Below are positions 12,901 through 21,172 of a stretch of 64,000 nucleotides of DNA, in pieces. Position 1 is the stretch's first letter; each line of letters opens with the position of its first letter. Both the position numbers and the translations under genes were made by a program. The stretch comes from Sabellastarte sp. h YS-2021. Taxonomy: Eukaryota > Annelida > Polychaeta > Sabellida > Sabellidae. A model generated the notes under the pieces. That model was given only the letters and a program-made list of their open reading frames with translations. It was not told the origin of the DNA and ran no database searches. The DNA is taken from assembly GCA_964017235.1 (NCBI GenBank), contig OZ024936.1, positions 52,751,028 through 52,815,027 of the forward strand. The letters are read 5' to 3'.

Positions 12901-15900
12901 ACCCTCCTGCATCCCCTGTTGAACAAAACAAAGTCAAAATTTGTTTTTAATGTTGTTTTAATCTCTGGGGCTCATTCAACACAATTCAAAACATAATTCA
13001 TTCTTTGTTTTAAAACAAAATAAAACAAAAGTTTTATTGAACAAAATAATTTAGATTAATTTATAAATCTGATTCAGTAAGTCATGCATTCGACTTAGTA
13101 ACTCGTATGATTGATTTCATAACTACTTTATTTGACTTTGTTATCTTATACATTTGATTTAGGTCTACAATCTACTTACAGTTAGGCAGTCTGTATTCAG
13201 ATACCTAAGATAGTGAGCTGTATACATGACTTTACTAAGTAGACCTATAATGTAAGTAGACTTGATAAGCCATACATATGACTCACCATTTAGTAGAATT
13301 TACAAGATACTGAATTGCATATATGAATTATCAATGACATTGTTTTCCACTGTGGACTAGTGGTTAGCATACTCGCCTAGGAAAACAAAACCCCTGGGTT
13401 CGATCCCAGTCATGAGCAGATGCATATTGTCTTGGATTATCACTTAAAAGCGCGGTCCTCTGTCATTGCCCCCTATGCAATGTGGCGAGAATACCAGAAA
13501 TATTTAGTACTCTGAGTACTATAGTAAAAGATTGCACTGCACTGTGATAAAATATATAATACATAAACATTCGACCTACTAGGTCACATGTAGAAGATAC
13601 TGGGAGGTACATACAAGATATTAAGCCATACATACAACTTCATAAGCTAAATATTCAACCTGGAACAAAATGAATTTTGGCGGCTCAGAACTTCAGTTGT
13701 TGTTGGCCAATGACAGAAGACTTTACTTACCATCAACACAAGGTGTAAATTCTCTCACAGACTTTGGTGGTAAGTTTTCTGGACATGTTCCATCTTCAAT
13801 ACAAGCGACTCTCCTTGCATAACCAGCATTTTTCATTGCTACGATTTTCTTCATAGCTTCCCTGCCTACAATAGATTATAGAAGTAAATACTGTGTTGTA
13901 GTATACCTTCTTGTGACATCGAACATGTGTGTAAACAATTGTTTATGATTGTCCAGTTACACTCTTGTGGGAGGAACTTTGCATGTGGCTTTCCGGCGTT
14001 GTAACTTTGCCTTACAGACTTGTACACACCAAACCAATCCGAGACCACTGGGTTAACACAAGCTGGAGTGAGAGCACTTTCCAAATGAAATATAAAAGGA
14101 ATGTTGAACAAGAAATTCCATATAGTTTCCGATATAAAGACGTTCTGTACGTTTTAACGTGTCTTCTGAATTGTTTGCTGTAATGCAATCAAAATAGAGA
14201 TTTTTTTTAAGGAGAAGTTAATTTGAATCGGCTTCTTGTGCCATTGTTACGTGTGCAAAGAGACCAAATATAACATGTAAGTTCAGACTCGGATGCTATA
14301 CTGATTTTAAATTTTATTTTTGTAAACTAGTTACGTTTTAACTGTCTCAAAAAAGTATAAACATACTTCAAAAAAACTACTAAAATGAAAATTACCAATA
14401 TAGCACTCATGCTACACACTCGTATGTTATTGTTATCTTCATTTTTGATATATTTGTTCGTTATATGCCATTCTGGAAGATTTCCTATTGTATTTACCTT
14501 TTCCCAGAGCTTTCTTCTCATCACTCATTGGTTGACTGCGGGCCACTGGAGGTGTAGCACAAGACTTCATGCCATGACACTCACTCCATTCTCCCCAAGT
14601 TCCAACCACACAGGAGGACGGTGGAGGTACTGTGATTAGATGCAAAAGTGACACAGTTAATTCATTATTGACACTGTGGTTAAAGGCAGAATTGGCACAG
14701 TTGATGCATAACTGACACTGTGGTTAAAGGCAGAAATGACACAGTTATTCCATTATTGACACTGTGGTTAAAGGCAGAAGTGACACAGTTATTGCAATAT
14801 TGACACTTCGGTTAAAGGCAGAAGTGGCGCAATTATTGCATTATCGACACCATATCATGATATGATGAGACACTACAGTATCAGATGACAATAATGCAAT
14901 TATTATATTATTGATAATGCAGTAACATATCAAAATAATGCAATTGATAGCAGAGTATCAGGTGATAATGATCCAATTATTTCATGATTGACACTTCAGT
15001 ATAGGACGAAAATGTCACAATTATTTGATTATTGACACTTCAGTATAGGAAGAAAATAGGACAATTATTTCATTATTGACACTTCAGTATAGGACGAAAA
15101 TGGGACAATTCTTTCATTATTGACTCCATAGTACACAAAAATACATAAAAATAATATAATTGTGGCATTAATAACAGATAACCTACACAAATAAATTAGC
15201 CACAGATATATCTACATAATTATTGTCATTGATTTTAAGAAATGTAATTTTTATGATGTAAAGGATTTAATACATCTTAACATTTTGTGACTTGCCACAT
15301 TCTGTAAGTTACAGCGCCTTTGTGACTATCTCAATTATAACCAATTATCATCAATTAAAGATGAAATTTAATTTCCAAGAAGTTTTAGATCTATTATGAA
15401 ATTAAACTTGAAACTTTGAAACTTACCACTTACAGCAACACAAATCGTGGCTGCAAAAACAGCTATGAATATCTGTGGGAAAACAGAAAACAAATCAACA
15501 GAATTTTTCTTTTACAATGGACATATAAGAAAAATTTTTTACACAGAAAGCATCAATAACAAACTTATTGCTTACAAGTTTAAAGTTTTATGAAAAGTAG
15601 AAAGCTGTATAATTGCAATCAAATGTTTGGATTGACCGAATATATTGTATTTTCATTAAAAACGGCAATGATAGGTAAACTATCATTGATATAAATAGTA
15701 TAGTGGATTCAAAGTGAATTAATCTGTACAATAAGGCTGTGCCAATGTGTAATAAAGTGACGACTAAATGTGCCCGGGGGGATGAAATGTTACATTCAGG
15801 TTTCAGCCCTGTAAACCATTGAATGATTTTGGTTTAATGTTTCAACACATTCTATTGGTCACACCGAGGCAGGAAGTTGAAGGAAGGGGGAAATGAGTGC

Positions 15901-16740
15901 ATACTATTTGATCAAACATTTTGTACAACAAAAACAATGGACCCAGCAAGCAATTACAGACTCTTATGCTTTGGTTTGTGTCAGGAATCAAACCCAAACC
16001 CAGAGATCTGCAAATGTTCTCACCAACTGCTGGGTTCGAGATTCAAACCCATGACTTCAGCGGCAGCAATAAAGTTTGTTACCACCCTTATGCTCCCCCT
16101 CCAACCACACACGCACACAGTATTTATTAACTTAAAATCAATTAATGGCTGGTATTAGATGTGTATGGTTTTGCATGTAGATACTATAACAAATCATTCC
16201 AAAATATTGGTGGTAAATAGTAGTAAAAGTAATTTAAGTAAACAAATAATGCCACCTGACATATGCTATACACTTCAGAACTCATTTGCCTTGTAGCATA
16301 GCCTTGCTTAGGGCTCAAATTTATATGATATCTTTTCAAACATGCACACAGATATTTGGTATCCATAAAACAATCATACATGTTAAGAGATAGAACTGTG
16401 TCAAACAGAGATCTTTCTCTCAGCTGTATGCTGCATTTAAAGTCAGTACATGTATGAGTACATTATAGAAACTGAAACTCCATTATCTGAAATGAAAACT
16501 GTCTCTAACTGCAAAGAAACTTGAGCCTTCAGCAAGGCTACTTGTAGCAATGAATCTGATGAATGAAAATATTTTTATATATAAACATTGCTTAAGTATA
16601 AATTTTTACATTCAAAATCATTGGATAGTTAGATAATTGAATATTGGGAACAGTTTGATAGACTAGCATAGATTTAAGAAGTAACAAAAATGTTTTAATA
16701 AGACTCACCATTTTCTTGGCCGGGTTTGTGAAAATTCGCC
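859..16740 (-). CDS. Paralogue A: secreted TSP1-like + choice-of-anchor-B protein (gene span, 3'-partial)
   Basis: Eleven exons were placed by splice sites and by alignment to paralogue B at 42.9-63.3 kb. The order is start codon, hydrophobic signal peptide, a WGEWSEC thrombospondin-type-1-like module (exons 3-4), then the choice-of-anchor-B fold with family landmarks NDIWVWHD, SFVRVTDPENPEV, HGMQVFDL, HNIVAN, GLHMVDVSDPLNP, HDAQC, GREICYCFNEDSFTIVDVTD, HQGWATED and DHNLY. In bacteria this family (with LVIVD repeats) is secreted or surface-anchored; its biochemical role is not established. The last expected segment (family motif like YQANYxAGLR) is not present down to base 1, so the 3' end lies outside the window. 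Exon 5 (82 nt in B) is absent from the 13,730-9,967 interval. Exon 4 ends in phase 1 and exon 6 needs phase 2, so as seen the gene is frame-broken: a lost exon, an assembly gap or a dying copy. Confidence 0.88.
1010..1107. mobile_element. Degraded palindromic MITE ('cacgaaaggtc' family)
   Basis: Related to the nearly perfect copy at 19,060-19,167: it has gtcttagtcaagtctgatgc on the left and ctggctaagacc on the right around a tttgtatacaactatat centre. The outer ends have decayed. It lies in intron 11 of paralogue A. Confidence 0.6.
2022..2089 (-). CDS. Paralogue A exon 11
   Basis: 68 nt, one codon shorter than B exon 11 (71 nt), acceptor ATTTAG and donor GTATGT. It encodes GWATEDNRFLLLDDELDEFG, the acidic LLDDELDE loop typical of the family. 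Confidence 0.9.
2562..2880 (+). mobile_element. tRNA-headed SINE (family 2)
   Basis: The head has pol III box A-like TGGCCTAGTGGGTAACACAC and box B-like GGTGGGTTTAATCCC. The body (cacttaaaacggcggtc) is shared with the element at 13,345. It lies in intron 10 of paralogue A. This is not a working tRNA gene, because the acceptor stem and anticodon arm do not fold convincingly. Confidence 0.65.
3098..3295 (-). mobile_element. 5S rRNA-derived SINE-like repeat
   Basis: On the minus strand it carries GGGATGGGTGACTGCCTCAG, which resembles the 5S rRNA box C, preceded by a box A-like segment. Its outer part includes TCTAGAGATCAC. Other copies are at 8,005, 18,937, 56,437 and 57,300. Confidence 0.65.
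3847..3868. repeat. poly-C tract
   Basis: A run of about 22 C in intron 10 of paralogue A. Its length is unreliable in most assemblies. Confidence 0.9.
4020..4440. repeat. Interspersed repeat with GTCCATCAGGAACA motif
   Basis: The segment gtccatcaggaaca and the following caatct/taaacc-rich text recur at 31,240-31,500 and 35,713-35,900, the flanks of the Harbinger and LINE insertions. This copy is uninterrupted, so it approximates the pre-insertion repeat. No ORF is present. Confidence 0.5.
4489..4615 (-). CDS. Paralogue A exon 10
   Basis: 127 nt, acceptor TTTAAAG (an AAG acceptor) and donor GTGAGA. It encodes HNGREICYCFNEDSFTIVD, then VTDKTNSLMLSRVEYDG and ending YSHQ. B has the same length but uses a GC donor at the homologous site. 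Confidence 0.92.
5276..5489. mobile_element. hAT-like MITE, copy 1
   Basis: Terminal inverted repeats TAGCCTTGCTTAAGGCTCAA and, at the other end, its near reverse complement. The flanks repeat ACAAATAG, an apparent 8-bp target duplication. Copies 2 and 3 are at 8,223 and 16,299. It has no coding capacity. The hAT assignment rests only on the 8-bp duplication. Confidence 0.65.
6288..6401. repeat. Variable-stem hairpin A
   Basis: Arms 6,288-6,332 and 6,361-6,401 pair almost perfectly (core GTCCAATATTGGAAAATAAT). The loop contains GGCCCTTCGGGACCTCA. The ends (TAATAGCCTCAT / ACTTCGCCATTA) and the loop resemble hairpin B at 47,708, but the stem is unrelated. It lies in intron 9 of paralogue A. 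Confidence 0.8.
6420..6540. repeat. 12-bp tandem repeat
   Basis: About eight imperfect copies of 'actatccctttg'. A minus-strand ORF through it is a low-complexity artefact (repeated GIVK). Confidence 0.85.
6701..6815 (-). CDS. Paralogue A exon 9
   Basis: 115 nt, acceptor ATTTAG and donor GTAGGT. It encodes LHMVDVSDPLNPTFAGCF and YVHDAQCLFYDGPDTE. This is the best-conserved exon between A and B and matches the family core GGLHMVDISDP..HDAQC. Confidence 0.94.
7725..7905 (-). CDS. Paralogue A exon 8
   Basis: 181 nt (187 in B, two codons more), acceptor TTTTTCAG and donor GTATAC. It encodes VFDLNTLRGKEADPS, SNTHNIVANPASNTVFLVG and, near its end, NPGPDCHFGG. The B copy has a different end (KCLEGG), but both keep one cysteine just before the donor. 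Confidence 0.92.
8005..8222 (+). mobile_element. 5S rRNA-derived SINE-like repeat
   Basis: Starts gagctctagcaaggctcga...tctagaga, then ccggactttcacgaatt. It carries TAAAGCAGCAATGGGC and GTGATGGGTGACCGCTTC, corresponding to 5S box A and box C. It ends against the hAT-like MITE at 8,223. It lies in intron 7 of paralogue A. Confidence 0.7.
8223..8459. mobile_element. hAT-like MITE, copy 2
   Basis: Same ends as the copy at 5,276 (TAGCCTTGCTGAAGGCTTAA ... TTTGAGCCTTAAGCACGGC) but in opposite orientation. It shares the internal tgcatgatatcttttcaa-type segment in reverse complement. Confidence 0.65.
8759..8843 (-). CDS. Paralogue A exon 7
   Basis: 85 nt, acceptor CTCACAG and donor GTACAG. It encodes SSWRDMKVVGDYAFIVSEA then DHGMQ. 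The W-R-D-M-K and SEA-x-x-HGMQ pattern matches the family and B exon 7. Confidence 0.92.
9820..9966 (-). CDS. Paralogue A exon 6 (start of propeller domain)
   Basis: 147 nt, acceptor TTTTCAG and donor GTGAGT, identical in length to B exon 6. It encodes EGNDIWVWHDTLSDPQQHYA and then GTSFVRVTDPENPEV, the diagnostic first strands of choice-of-anchor-B proteins. Confidence 0.92.
10020..10280. repeat. MITE fragment and LINE 3'-tail fragment
   Basis: At 10,031-10,125 is half of a 'cacgaaaggtc' palindromic MITE (ends ttcgtgaatactggcccc). At 10,190-10,268 is tttatagcacttaatct...aaggcgcaac, matching the 3' tail of the RT fragment at 58.8 kb. Both are in the intron where exon 5 of paralogue A should lie. 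Confidence 0.5.
10490..10650 (+). repeat. Interspersed repeat shared with 26.4 kb
   Basis: The text ctgagatattgttgaagaac then ttgacagtaactatccatgg recurs diverged at about 26,390-26,440. Nature unknown. Confidence 0.4.
10983..11207 (-). mobile_element. tRNA-headed SINE (family 1)
   Basis: On the minus strand: head GGCCACAGTGGCAGAGTGG, box B-like GGGGTTCTATTCC, body with ctggtagttgcttgccgttg, and tail AAAGCGACGTAAAACCCC. An 11-bp target duplication CTCCTTATGTA flanks it (10,972-10,982 and 11,208-11,218). Confidence 0.85.
13345..13560 (+). mobile_element. tRNA-headed SINE (family 2)
   Basis: Head GGACTAGTGGTTAGCATACT and box B CTGGGTTCGATCCCAG (perfect). The body cacttaaaagcgcggtc is shared with the element at 2,562. 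It lies in the 9,967-13,730 intron. Confidence 0.75.
13731..13865 (-). CDS. Paralogue A exon 4 (TSP1-like module, second half)
   Basis: 135 nt, acceptor TTGTAG and donor GTAAGT. The translation includes RRVACIEDGTCPENLPP and ends in PCVD, keeping the three cysteines that close the module in B (ACLENRTCPEN..PCVD). It ends in phase 1, which exon 6 cannot accept directly. Confidence 0.88.
14498..14629 (-). CDS. Paralogue A exon 3 (TSP1-like module, first half)
   Basis: 132 nt, acceptor ATCACAG and donor GTAAAT. It contains SCVVGTWGEWSECHGMKSC, the W-x2-W-x2-C signature of thrombospondin type 1 repeats. The exon is the same length as in B, and the first tryptophan, second tryptophan and cysteines coincide. 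Confidence 0.9.
14640..15130 (-). repeat. Minisatellite in intron 2 of paralogue A, abutting exon 3
   Basis: About eight units of 55-65 bp. In sense orientation a unit contains TTCTGCCTTTAACCACAG then TGTCAATAATG. The true exon 3 acceptor (TTTTGCATCTAATCACAG) looks like one more copy of the unit's acceptor-like part. The paralogous intron of B has a related array at 43,985-44,258. Confidence 0.8.
15427..15472 (-). CDS. Paralogue A exon 2 (signal peptide)
   Basis: 46 nt, between acceptor CCCACAG and donor GTAAGT. With the ATG it encodes MIFIAVFAATICVAVS, an almost wholly hydrophobic signal sequence ending in small residues. Its length and phase match paralogue B exon 2 (ILVAVLAACICVTAS). Confidence 0.85.
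16299..16540. mobile_element. hAT-like MITE, copy 3
   Basis: The best-bounded copy: an 8-bp duplication TTGTAGCA flanks it (16,291-16,298 and 16,542-16,549), with ends TAGCCTTGCTTAGGGCTCAA and its reverse complement. It lies in intron 1 of paralogue A. A fragment of the same end is at about 18,067. Confidence 0.75.
16709..16740 (-). CDS. Paralogue A exon 1 (5'UTR + ATG only)
   Basis: On the minus strand the sequence reads CCAAGAAAATG followed at once by GTGAGT, a strong donor. The coding part is only the start codon (16,711-16,709). The 5' end near 16,740 is set by distance from the TATA box. The next exon opens in the matching phase with hydrophobic codons, so the split start is plausible. 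Confidence 0.7.
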
Positions 16741-16760
16741 CACTGTGCATGTGCTATCTT

Positions 16761-16768
16761 CTTATATA
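16761..16768 (-). promoter_or_regulatory. TATA box of paralogue A
   Basis: Read on the minus strand the sequence is TATATAAG. It lies about 50 bases upstream of the start codon at 16,711, the usual spacing for a short first exon with transcription starting near 16,735. No transcript data are available, so the start site is inferred. Confidence 0.6.
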
Positions 16769-16769
16769 C

Positions 16770-18248
16770 TCAGTCTTAATCAGCTTGTGAAGGAACACGT
16801 TTATGATATTACATTGCTGTTGCATCATCAATTAAAACACAGCATGTGTACACATGATGCATAAAAATTATTTTTCTGAATGTTAAGTTATATGTTATAT
16901 CTTAAATGTTTTCTTTTAGTTTAAAACAAGGGACCGGTCATAAATTTTCATTTTAAATCAATTTTACTTTTTATTTAGCAAGAGTCAGTCGAATGTTTGA
17001 CAGTTAAGAACGATGAATTTTGTTTTAAATGCTGATTCTAGAGTTCAGTGCAAATAGGTACATGTATTTAAGTACATTGAATAATAAATTTCTTGAAGAG
17101 TGGTTTTTTTTTTTGTTTTTGCAAAATCTTATCTAAGTTCTTCTATGCTATAGTGATAAGCAAGTTGATTGTTGAAAGTGCAAACTCTTCACAGTTTAAC
17201 AGGGGGGTTTCAGTGCTGTCATAAAATAGAAAACTTTGGATAATGCTGGCCAACTGAATACCACCATAACTGATTGAGGGCACAGTTTCCTTCCATTTAT
17301 TTGTTATTGTCTCACATCTGTGAGACTTAAGAAATTAGTCTATAGACTCATTGTAATGTTCCTCTCCACGGAAATCTTTAGTAAAAGGCGAAAGATTTAT
17401 ACGTGGTTTGAAGAGAAACCAGAGTTAGCTGTTCAGTCTGATCGAGGGTATTTGTACTCACAACGCCTGGTATATATTATGGGAGTAATGGTTTGAATAA
17501 AATGATTACATTCGCTAATTTTTATTTATTATATTTTGTATAAATTCAATATTTCATAGTTTATTAATATTGCATAGGAGGAACTGCATTAACTAACTAA
17601 ACGGGTATAGGGCAAACTTTTTATTTGCATAATAATCTGTCGACATCTCAAAGTATTTGAAAAAAATAAATGAGAATACTGAAAACTAAATGATTATTTC
17701 GTTACTCCAAGGTTGCACGGATGTGATGAATATATTTGTGCAGAGCAAAACATGCAGTGTGAGATCCCAATAATTGAATGAGAATGAACAATTTTTTTTT
17801 TTTTTTTTGTCAGAAAATTTTCGAATATACTTTCTGCTGAGGCTTTTTTCAGTAAAATGGACACTGTTTACATGAATAATCACCAATTAATCAGTTTGAG
17901 AAGTAACAAATGTTCAAAATTCGTGCCTTTTGTGCTTGTTAAAAAGTTCAAAAGTAACTGATCCGATTATGTGTCCAGGTTTGCGTCCGAGAGAGCAAGT
18001 CTGATAGAAGCTTTTTTTTTTTAAATCATTAACCTGTAATCTGTAAATATGCATTTAGGAATGCGTTAGCCTTGCTCAAGGCTCGAGCATCTTTGTAAAT
18101 AGTTCAATTTGTACAATAAACTTTTAGTTTGTGTACTCTTATATATATATAGTTTTTTTACCTCAGCATACCGTAAATACAGTCTAGTGAATTTACATCA
18201 CATAGTGTATATGAGCGATATAAGAATACCTAGCCTTTATGAACATGT
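16770..18248. other. Intergenic, upstream of paralogue A
   Basis: AT-rich, without a supportable ORF, with poly-T runs near 17,105, 17,790 and 18,010. No second promoter was recognised. Confidence 0.5.
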
Positions 18249-18265
18249 TTAACATAGGATAAGGG

Positions 18266-18494
18266 GGGGGGGGGGGGGGCACAGTGGCAGAGTGGTAACA
18301 CTCTCGCCTCCCACCTCTGCGGCCGGGGTTCGATCCCCGTCATGGCCGTAAGTGGGAAAGCTGGTAGTTGCTTGCCGTTGGTCGGCAGTTTACAGTACAC
18401 GAACTATATGTACTGGTTTCCTCTGCCCTTCCAACTACCCGTCGTGATATGACCTGTACAGTGTTGAAAGCGACGTAAAACCCCAAATAATTAA
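18266..18494 (+). mobile_element. tRNA-headed SINE (family 1), young-looking
   Basis: Head GGCACAGTGGCAGAGTGG, box B GGGGTTCGATCCCC, tail TGTTGAAAGCGACGTAAAAC. A perfect 17-bp target duplication TTAACATAGGATAAGGG is at 18,249-18,265 and 18,495-18,511. The perfect duplication suggests recent insertion. A poly-G run precedes the head. Confidence 0.93.
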
Positions 18495-18936
18495 TTAACA
18501 TAGGATAAGGGTACCAAGTTGCGGCTTGTGCAAGGCTAGAAATGCATGTAAGTTTTCCAAACCATTCTTCAATCTCCAGTTTATTTATACAGAGGCAAAA
18601 TGCACACAAGTTTGACTTAATACTGTTATGTTGGTGGGAATGAGATCACATATCCTTACAAGAAATTTGAAAAATTTTGATATTGTTGGGCTTCTCTTTC
18701 TCTACTGGTGTGTGGCCAATATAATTTCAGGCAGAATTTCAATAAAGCATCAGGTTCTTATTCATACCTGTATATTGCTTTCTTTTGTACAGTTAAATAC
18801 AGTAAATATACAGGTATATAAAATTACGTACAACTGAACTCACCCTGCTTTTCTCATTTTTCATCAAACAACAAATCAGTCTCTCCATCTCCGTCCCTAT
18901 CTCCTTCTCCCATTTCTAACTGGCTAAACACTTCTC

Positions 18937-19655
18937 ATTTCAAGAGCGAACTCCATCGAGGCTGGTGTTTCTAGAGACTTTTTTTTTGTAAGCACGAGCT
19001 CTAGCGAGTCTTGCGCTTCTAGAGATCACTTTTTCTTGTTTTTTTTTTTTTTTACTCTTGGGCCGTATTCACGAAAGGTCTTAGCCAAGTCTTAAGCTTA
19101 ACTTTTGTATAAAAATATAGCCAAGTTAAGCCTAAGACTTGGCTAAGACCTTTCGTGAATATGGCCCCCGGACTTTCATGAATTGTGGTGTTGCGTGAGG
19201 AGTGCCTGTCTCTTCACAGAAGTTAAGCAGCAATGGGCTGCATTAGTACTGGGATGGGTGACCGTTTCAGTGCACTACTCGTTTCTCTGATGGCTTTGCG
19301 GCTCAGATTATTAGACCGAAACCCCTTCGGACTTTTTTTTTGGTCTCCAGACTTTCATGGATTGTGGTGTAGCGTGATGAGTACCTTTCTCTTCACTAAA
19401 GTTAAGCGGCAATGGGCTACGTTATTACTGGGATGGGTGACCATGTCAGTGCACTACTCATTTTGAAGATGGCTTTGCGGCTTGCACAAGTAGATTGAAA
19501 CCCCTTTCGGCATTGTTTATGTTTGGACTTTCATGAATTGTGGTGTAGCATGATGAGTACCTCTCTCTTCACTGAAGTTAAGCGGCAATAGGCTATGTTA
19601 ATACTGGGATGGATGACCGCTTCAGTGCACTACTCATGTGTTTGATACCCAGCAC
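18937..19655 (+). mobile_element. 5S rRNA-derived repeat: one leader, three tandem 5S-like units
   Basis: A leader (gagctctagcgagtcttgcg, tctagagatcac) is followed by three units starting near 19,169, 19,348 and 19,524. Each has ggactttcatg-aattgtggtg, then GTTAAGCAGCAATGGGCT or a close variant (5S box A), TTAGTACTGGGATGGGTGAC or a close variant (internal element and box C), and cagtgcactactc. Each is about 150-175 bp. They are too diverged from 5S rRNA to be functional genes. Confidence 0.75.
19060..19167. mobile_element. Palindromic MITE, near-perfect copy
   Basis: Inverted repeats of about 40 bp (GGGCCGTATTCACGAAAGGT ... ACCTTTCGTGAATATGGCCC) around a short tataaaaatata centre. It is inserted between the leader and the first 5S-like unit of the element at 18,937-19,655. 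Confidence 0.85.
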
Positions 19656-19739
19656 TAGCAGCCCGGATAAGGACCCTGGAAAAGCCAAATATGGCTCACT
19701 CTAAAGAAGCCCCAAAACAAACTGCATCTATTTTAAACC

Positions 19740-19893
19740 CAGGTCCTCAGTGGCCTAGTGGTTAGCAAGTTTGGCATCTAATCATAGGCTGTCACCTCTG
19801 TGGGTTCGAGTCCCACAAGTGGCAATTCTGAGGACCTGTCCCAATATGACCCTGGCTGTTGAACGGGACGTAAAACCCCAACTTTGACCTTTG
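19740..19893 (+). mobile_element. tRNA-headed SINE (family 3)
   Basis: Head GTGGCCTAGTGGTTAGCAAG, box B GTGGGTTCGAGTCCCAC, tail GGGACGTAAAACCCCAAC. A 13-bp target duplication TCTATTTTAAACC is at 19,727-19,739 and 19,894-19,906. A minus-strand relative is at 26,688. Confidence 0.85.
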
Positions 19894-19906
19894 TCTATTT
19901 TAAACC

Positions 19907-21080
19907 ATTGGGGCCATATGGAGATTTGTGTAGATTGAAAACTGCACCAATATATTTTATCAGATTATTGTATCTCCAAATAAATATGATTGAAACATTT
20001 GTCTACTGCACTAAATTGGAGAGAACATCTTCAAAGGCACTGATGTCCAAGGACGGGGAGTGGGCATTTCAATTGAAAAAGATTGTCAACAAAAATTACA
20101 TCAAAGTAATTTAAGTATCAAGGGAGTCACAAAAACAACAGTATACTTAGAAAACAGTAATTTCTTACAGTGAGACATATTCCTAAAATAAAAATTTCAT
20201 TGAATATGGACCATGGTATTATCTGACAGCTTGTACCATTTCTTCTATATACTGTATAAGGTAGACTTTGTGCAAGGGCCTTCCCTAGTGCACTATGATT
20301 CTCTGAGAGCATTTCCCCCTGGAAGGAAGTTTTACTTCCAGTGATAGTGTAAACTCCTGACTGTTATAAAATGCACTCATTCAATGTCTCAAAAAACAAC
20401 CCCCTAAAGTAAAGACTTGTAAGCAAGTCTATGTATAAGTAGAAATTGTAAAATTTCACTAACTCTACAGTCAGTTTTCACTAATGTCTAGTTTCAACAC
20501 GAGATATTAATACCTGTTTAAAATTTCACTGTCGAAGTTCATTAGCTAAAATAGCTAAATTAATGCCTAGTGAAAATTTGAACATTTTTTTCAGTATTTA
20601 AGGTTAGTACTGGTTGATTGCAGAATAGTGTATAGCATGGGTCCACCCCAGCAATAACCTGCTTTTGTGGTGTGTGTATTAACATTAACAGATTGTGCAA
20701 CCCAGTCTCAGTAATTTCAAAATCTCTTTCCCACAAATTGATCGACAAACACTGGCTTCAACCATGTTGAAATAGCTGTGCATCATAAGTGTTACTAAAA
20801 ATAGGCAAACACGCCAACTGTGTGTAGGTTTAACTTCCTTATAAGGCGGTCGTGTACCTACGTCATTTCTGCTACCAATTACTATATTAGGCTATATGAT
20901 TTCCCCCTCCAATGATTCCAAACAAACGTATTGTCAATATTTCGCAAACTTTAGTACTGATTGGAAATCAAATCCCCCCAGGATTCATTAATCCCATTTG
21001 ACGTCATTACCTACGTTTATTTACATTGCAACATTCATTAGTACTTGAGAAAAAGGATATATTCCACCTGACATACACCT
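19907..21080. other. Intergenic, upstream of the 383-aa gene
   Basis: No supportable ORF or repeat. A short inverted pair, taaatttcacta / tagtgaaaattt, lies around 20,450-20,575. Confidence 0.4.
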
Positions 21081-21090
21081 GTATTTTACA

Positions 21091-21097
21091 TATAAAT
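21091..21097 (+). promoter_or_regulatory. Candidate TATA box of the 383-aa gene
   Basis: TATAAAT about 30 bases upstream of a candidate non-coding first exon that ends TTGTTCAG before a GTTAGC donor at 21,173. Confidence 0.35.
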
Positions 21098-21119
21098 TCG
21101 CTCTCTCGTGTAGAGATCA

Positions 21120-21172
21120 TTCACTGTACAGTAACTTTGCGGAATACAAGAAGACGATTCTAGATTGTTCAG
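21120..21172 (+). other. Candidate 5'UTR exon of the 383-aa gene
   Basis: Bounded by the TATA-like site and a CAG/GTTAGC donor. The matching acceptor TTTGCAG is at 22,697-22,703. Purely predicted. Confidence 0.35.

Larger units (their letters stand above)
9967..13730 (-). other. Paralogue A intron 4-6 interval lacking exon 5
   Basis: This 3.76-kb interval contains the repeats listed separately (10.0, 10.5, 11.0 and 13.3 kb), a poly-C run near 11,700, a poly-G run near 12,505 and otherwise AT-rich sequence. I scanned the minus strand for an 82-nt exon encoding a Cys-x-x-VDLLAFL-like peptide and found none. Confidence 0.6.

Noticed and set aside
18272-18350. Possible tRNA gene with perfect box B
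   Set aside because: It is the head of a SINE with a body, tail and 17-bp target duplication. The cloverleaf is not complete.
19169-19655. Possible 5S rRNA gene cluster
   Set aside because: Units match 5S only around the internal promoter and share non-5S leader sequence; they are retroposon units, not genes.
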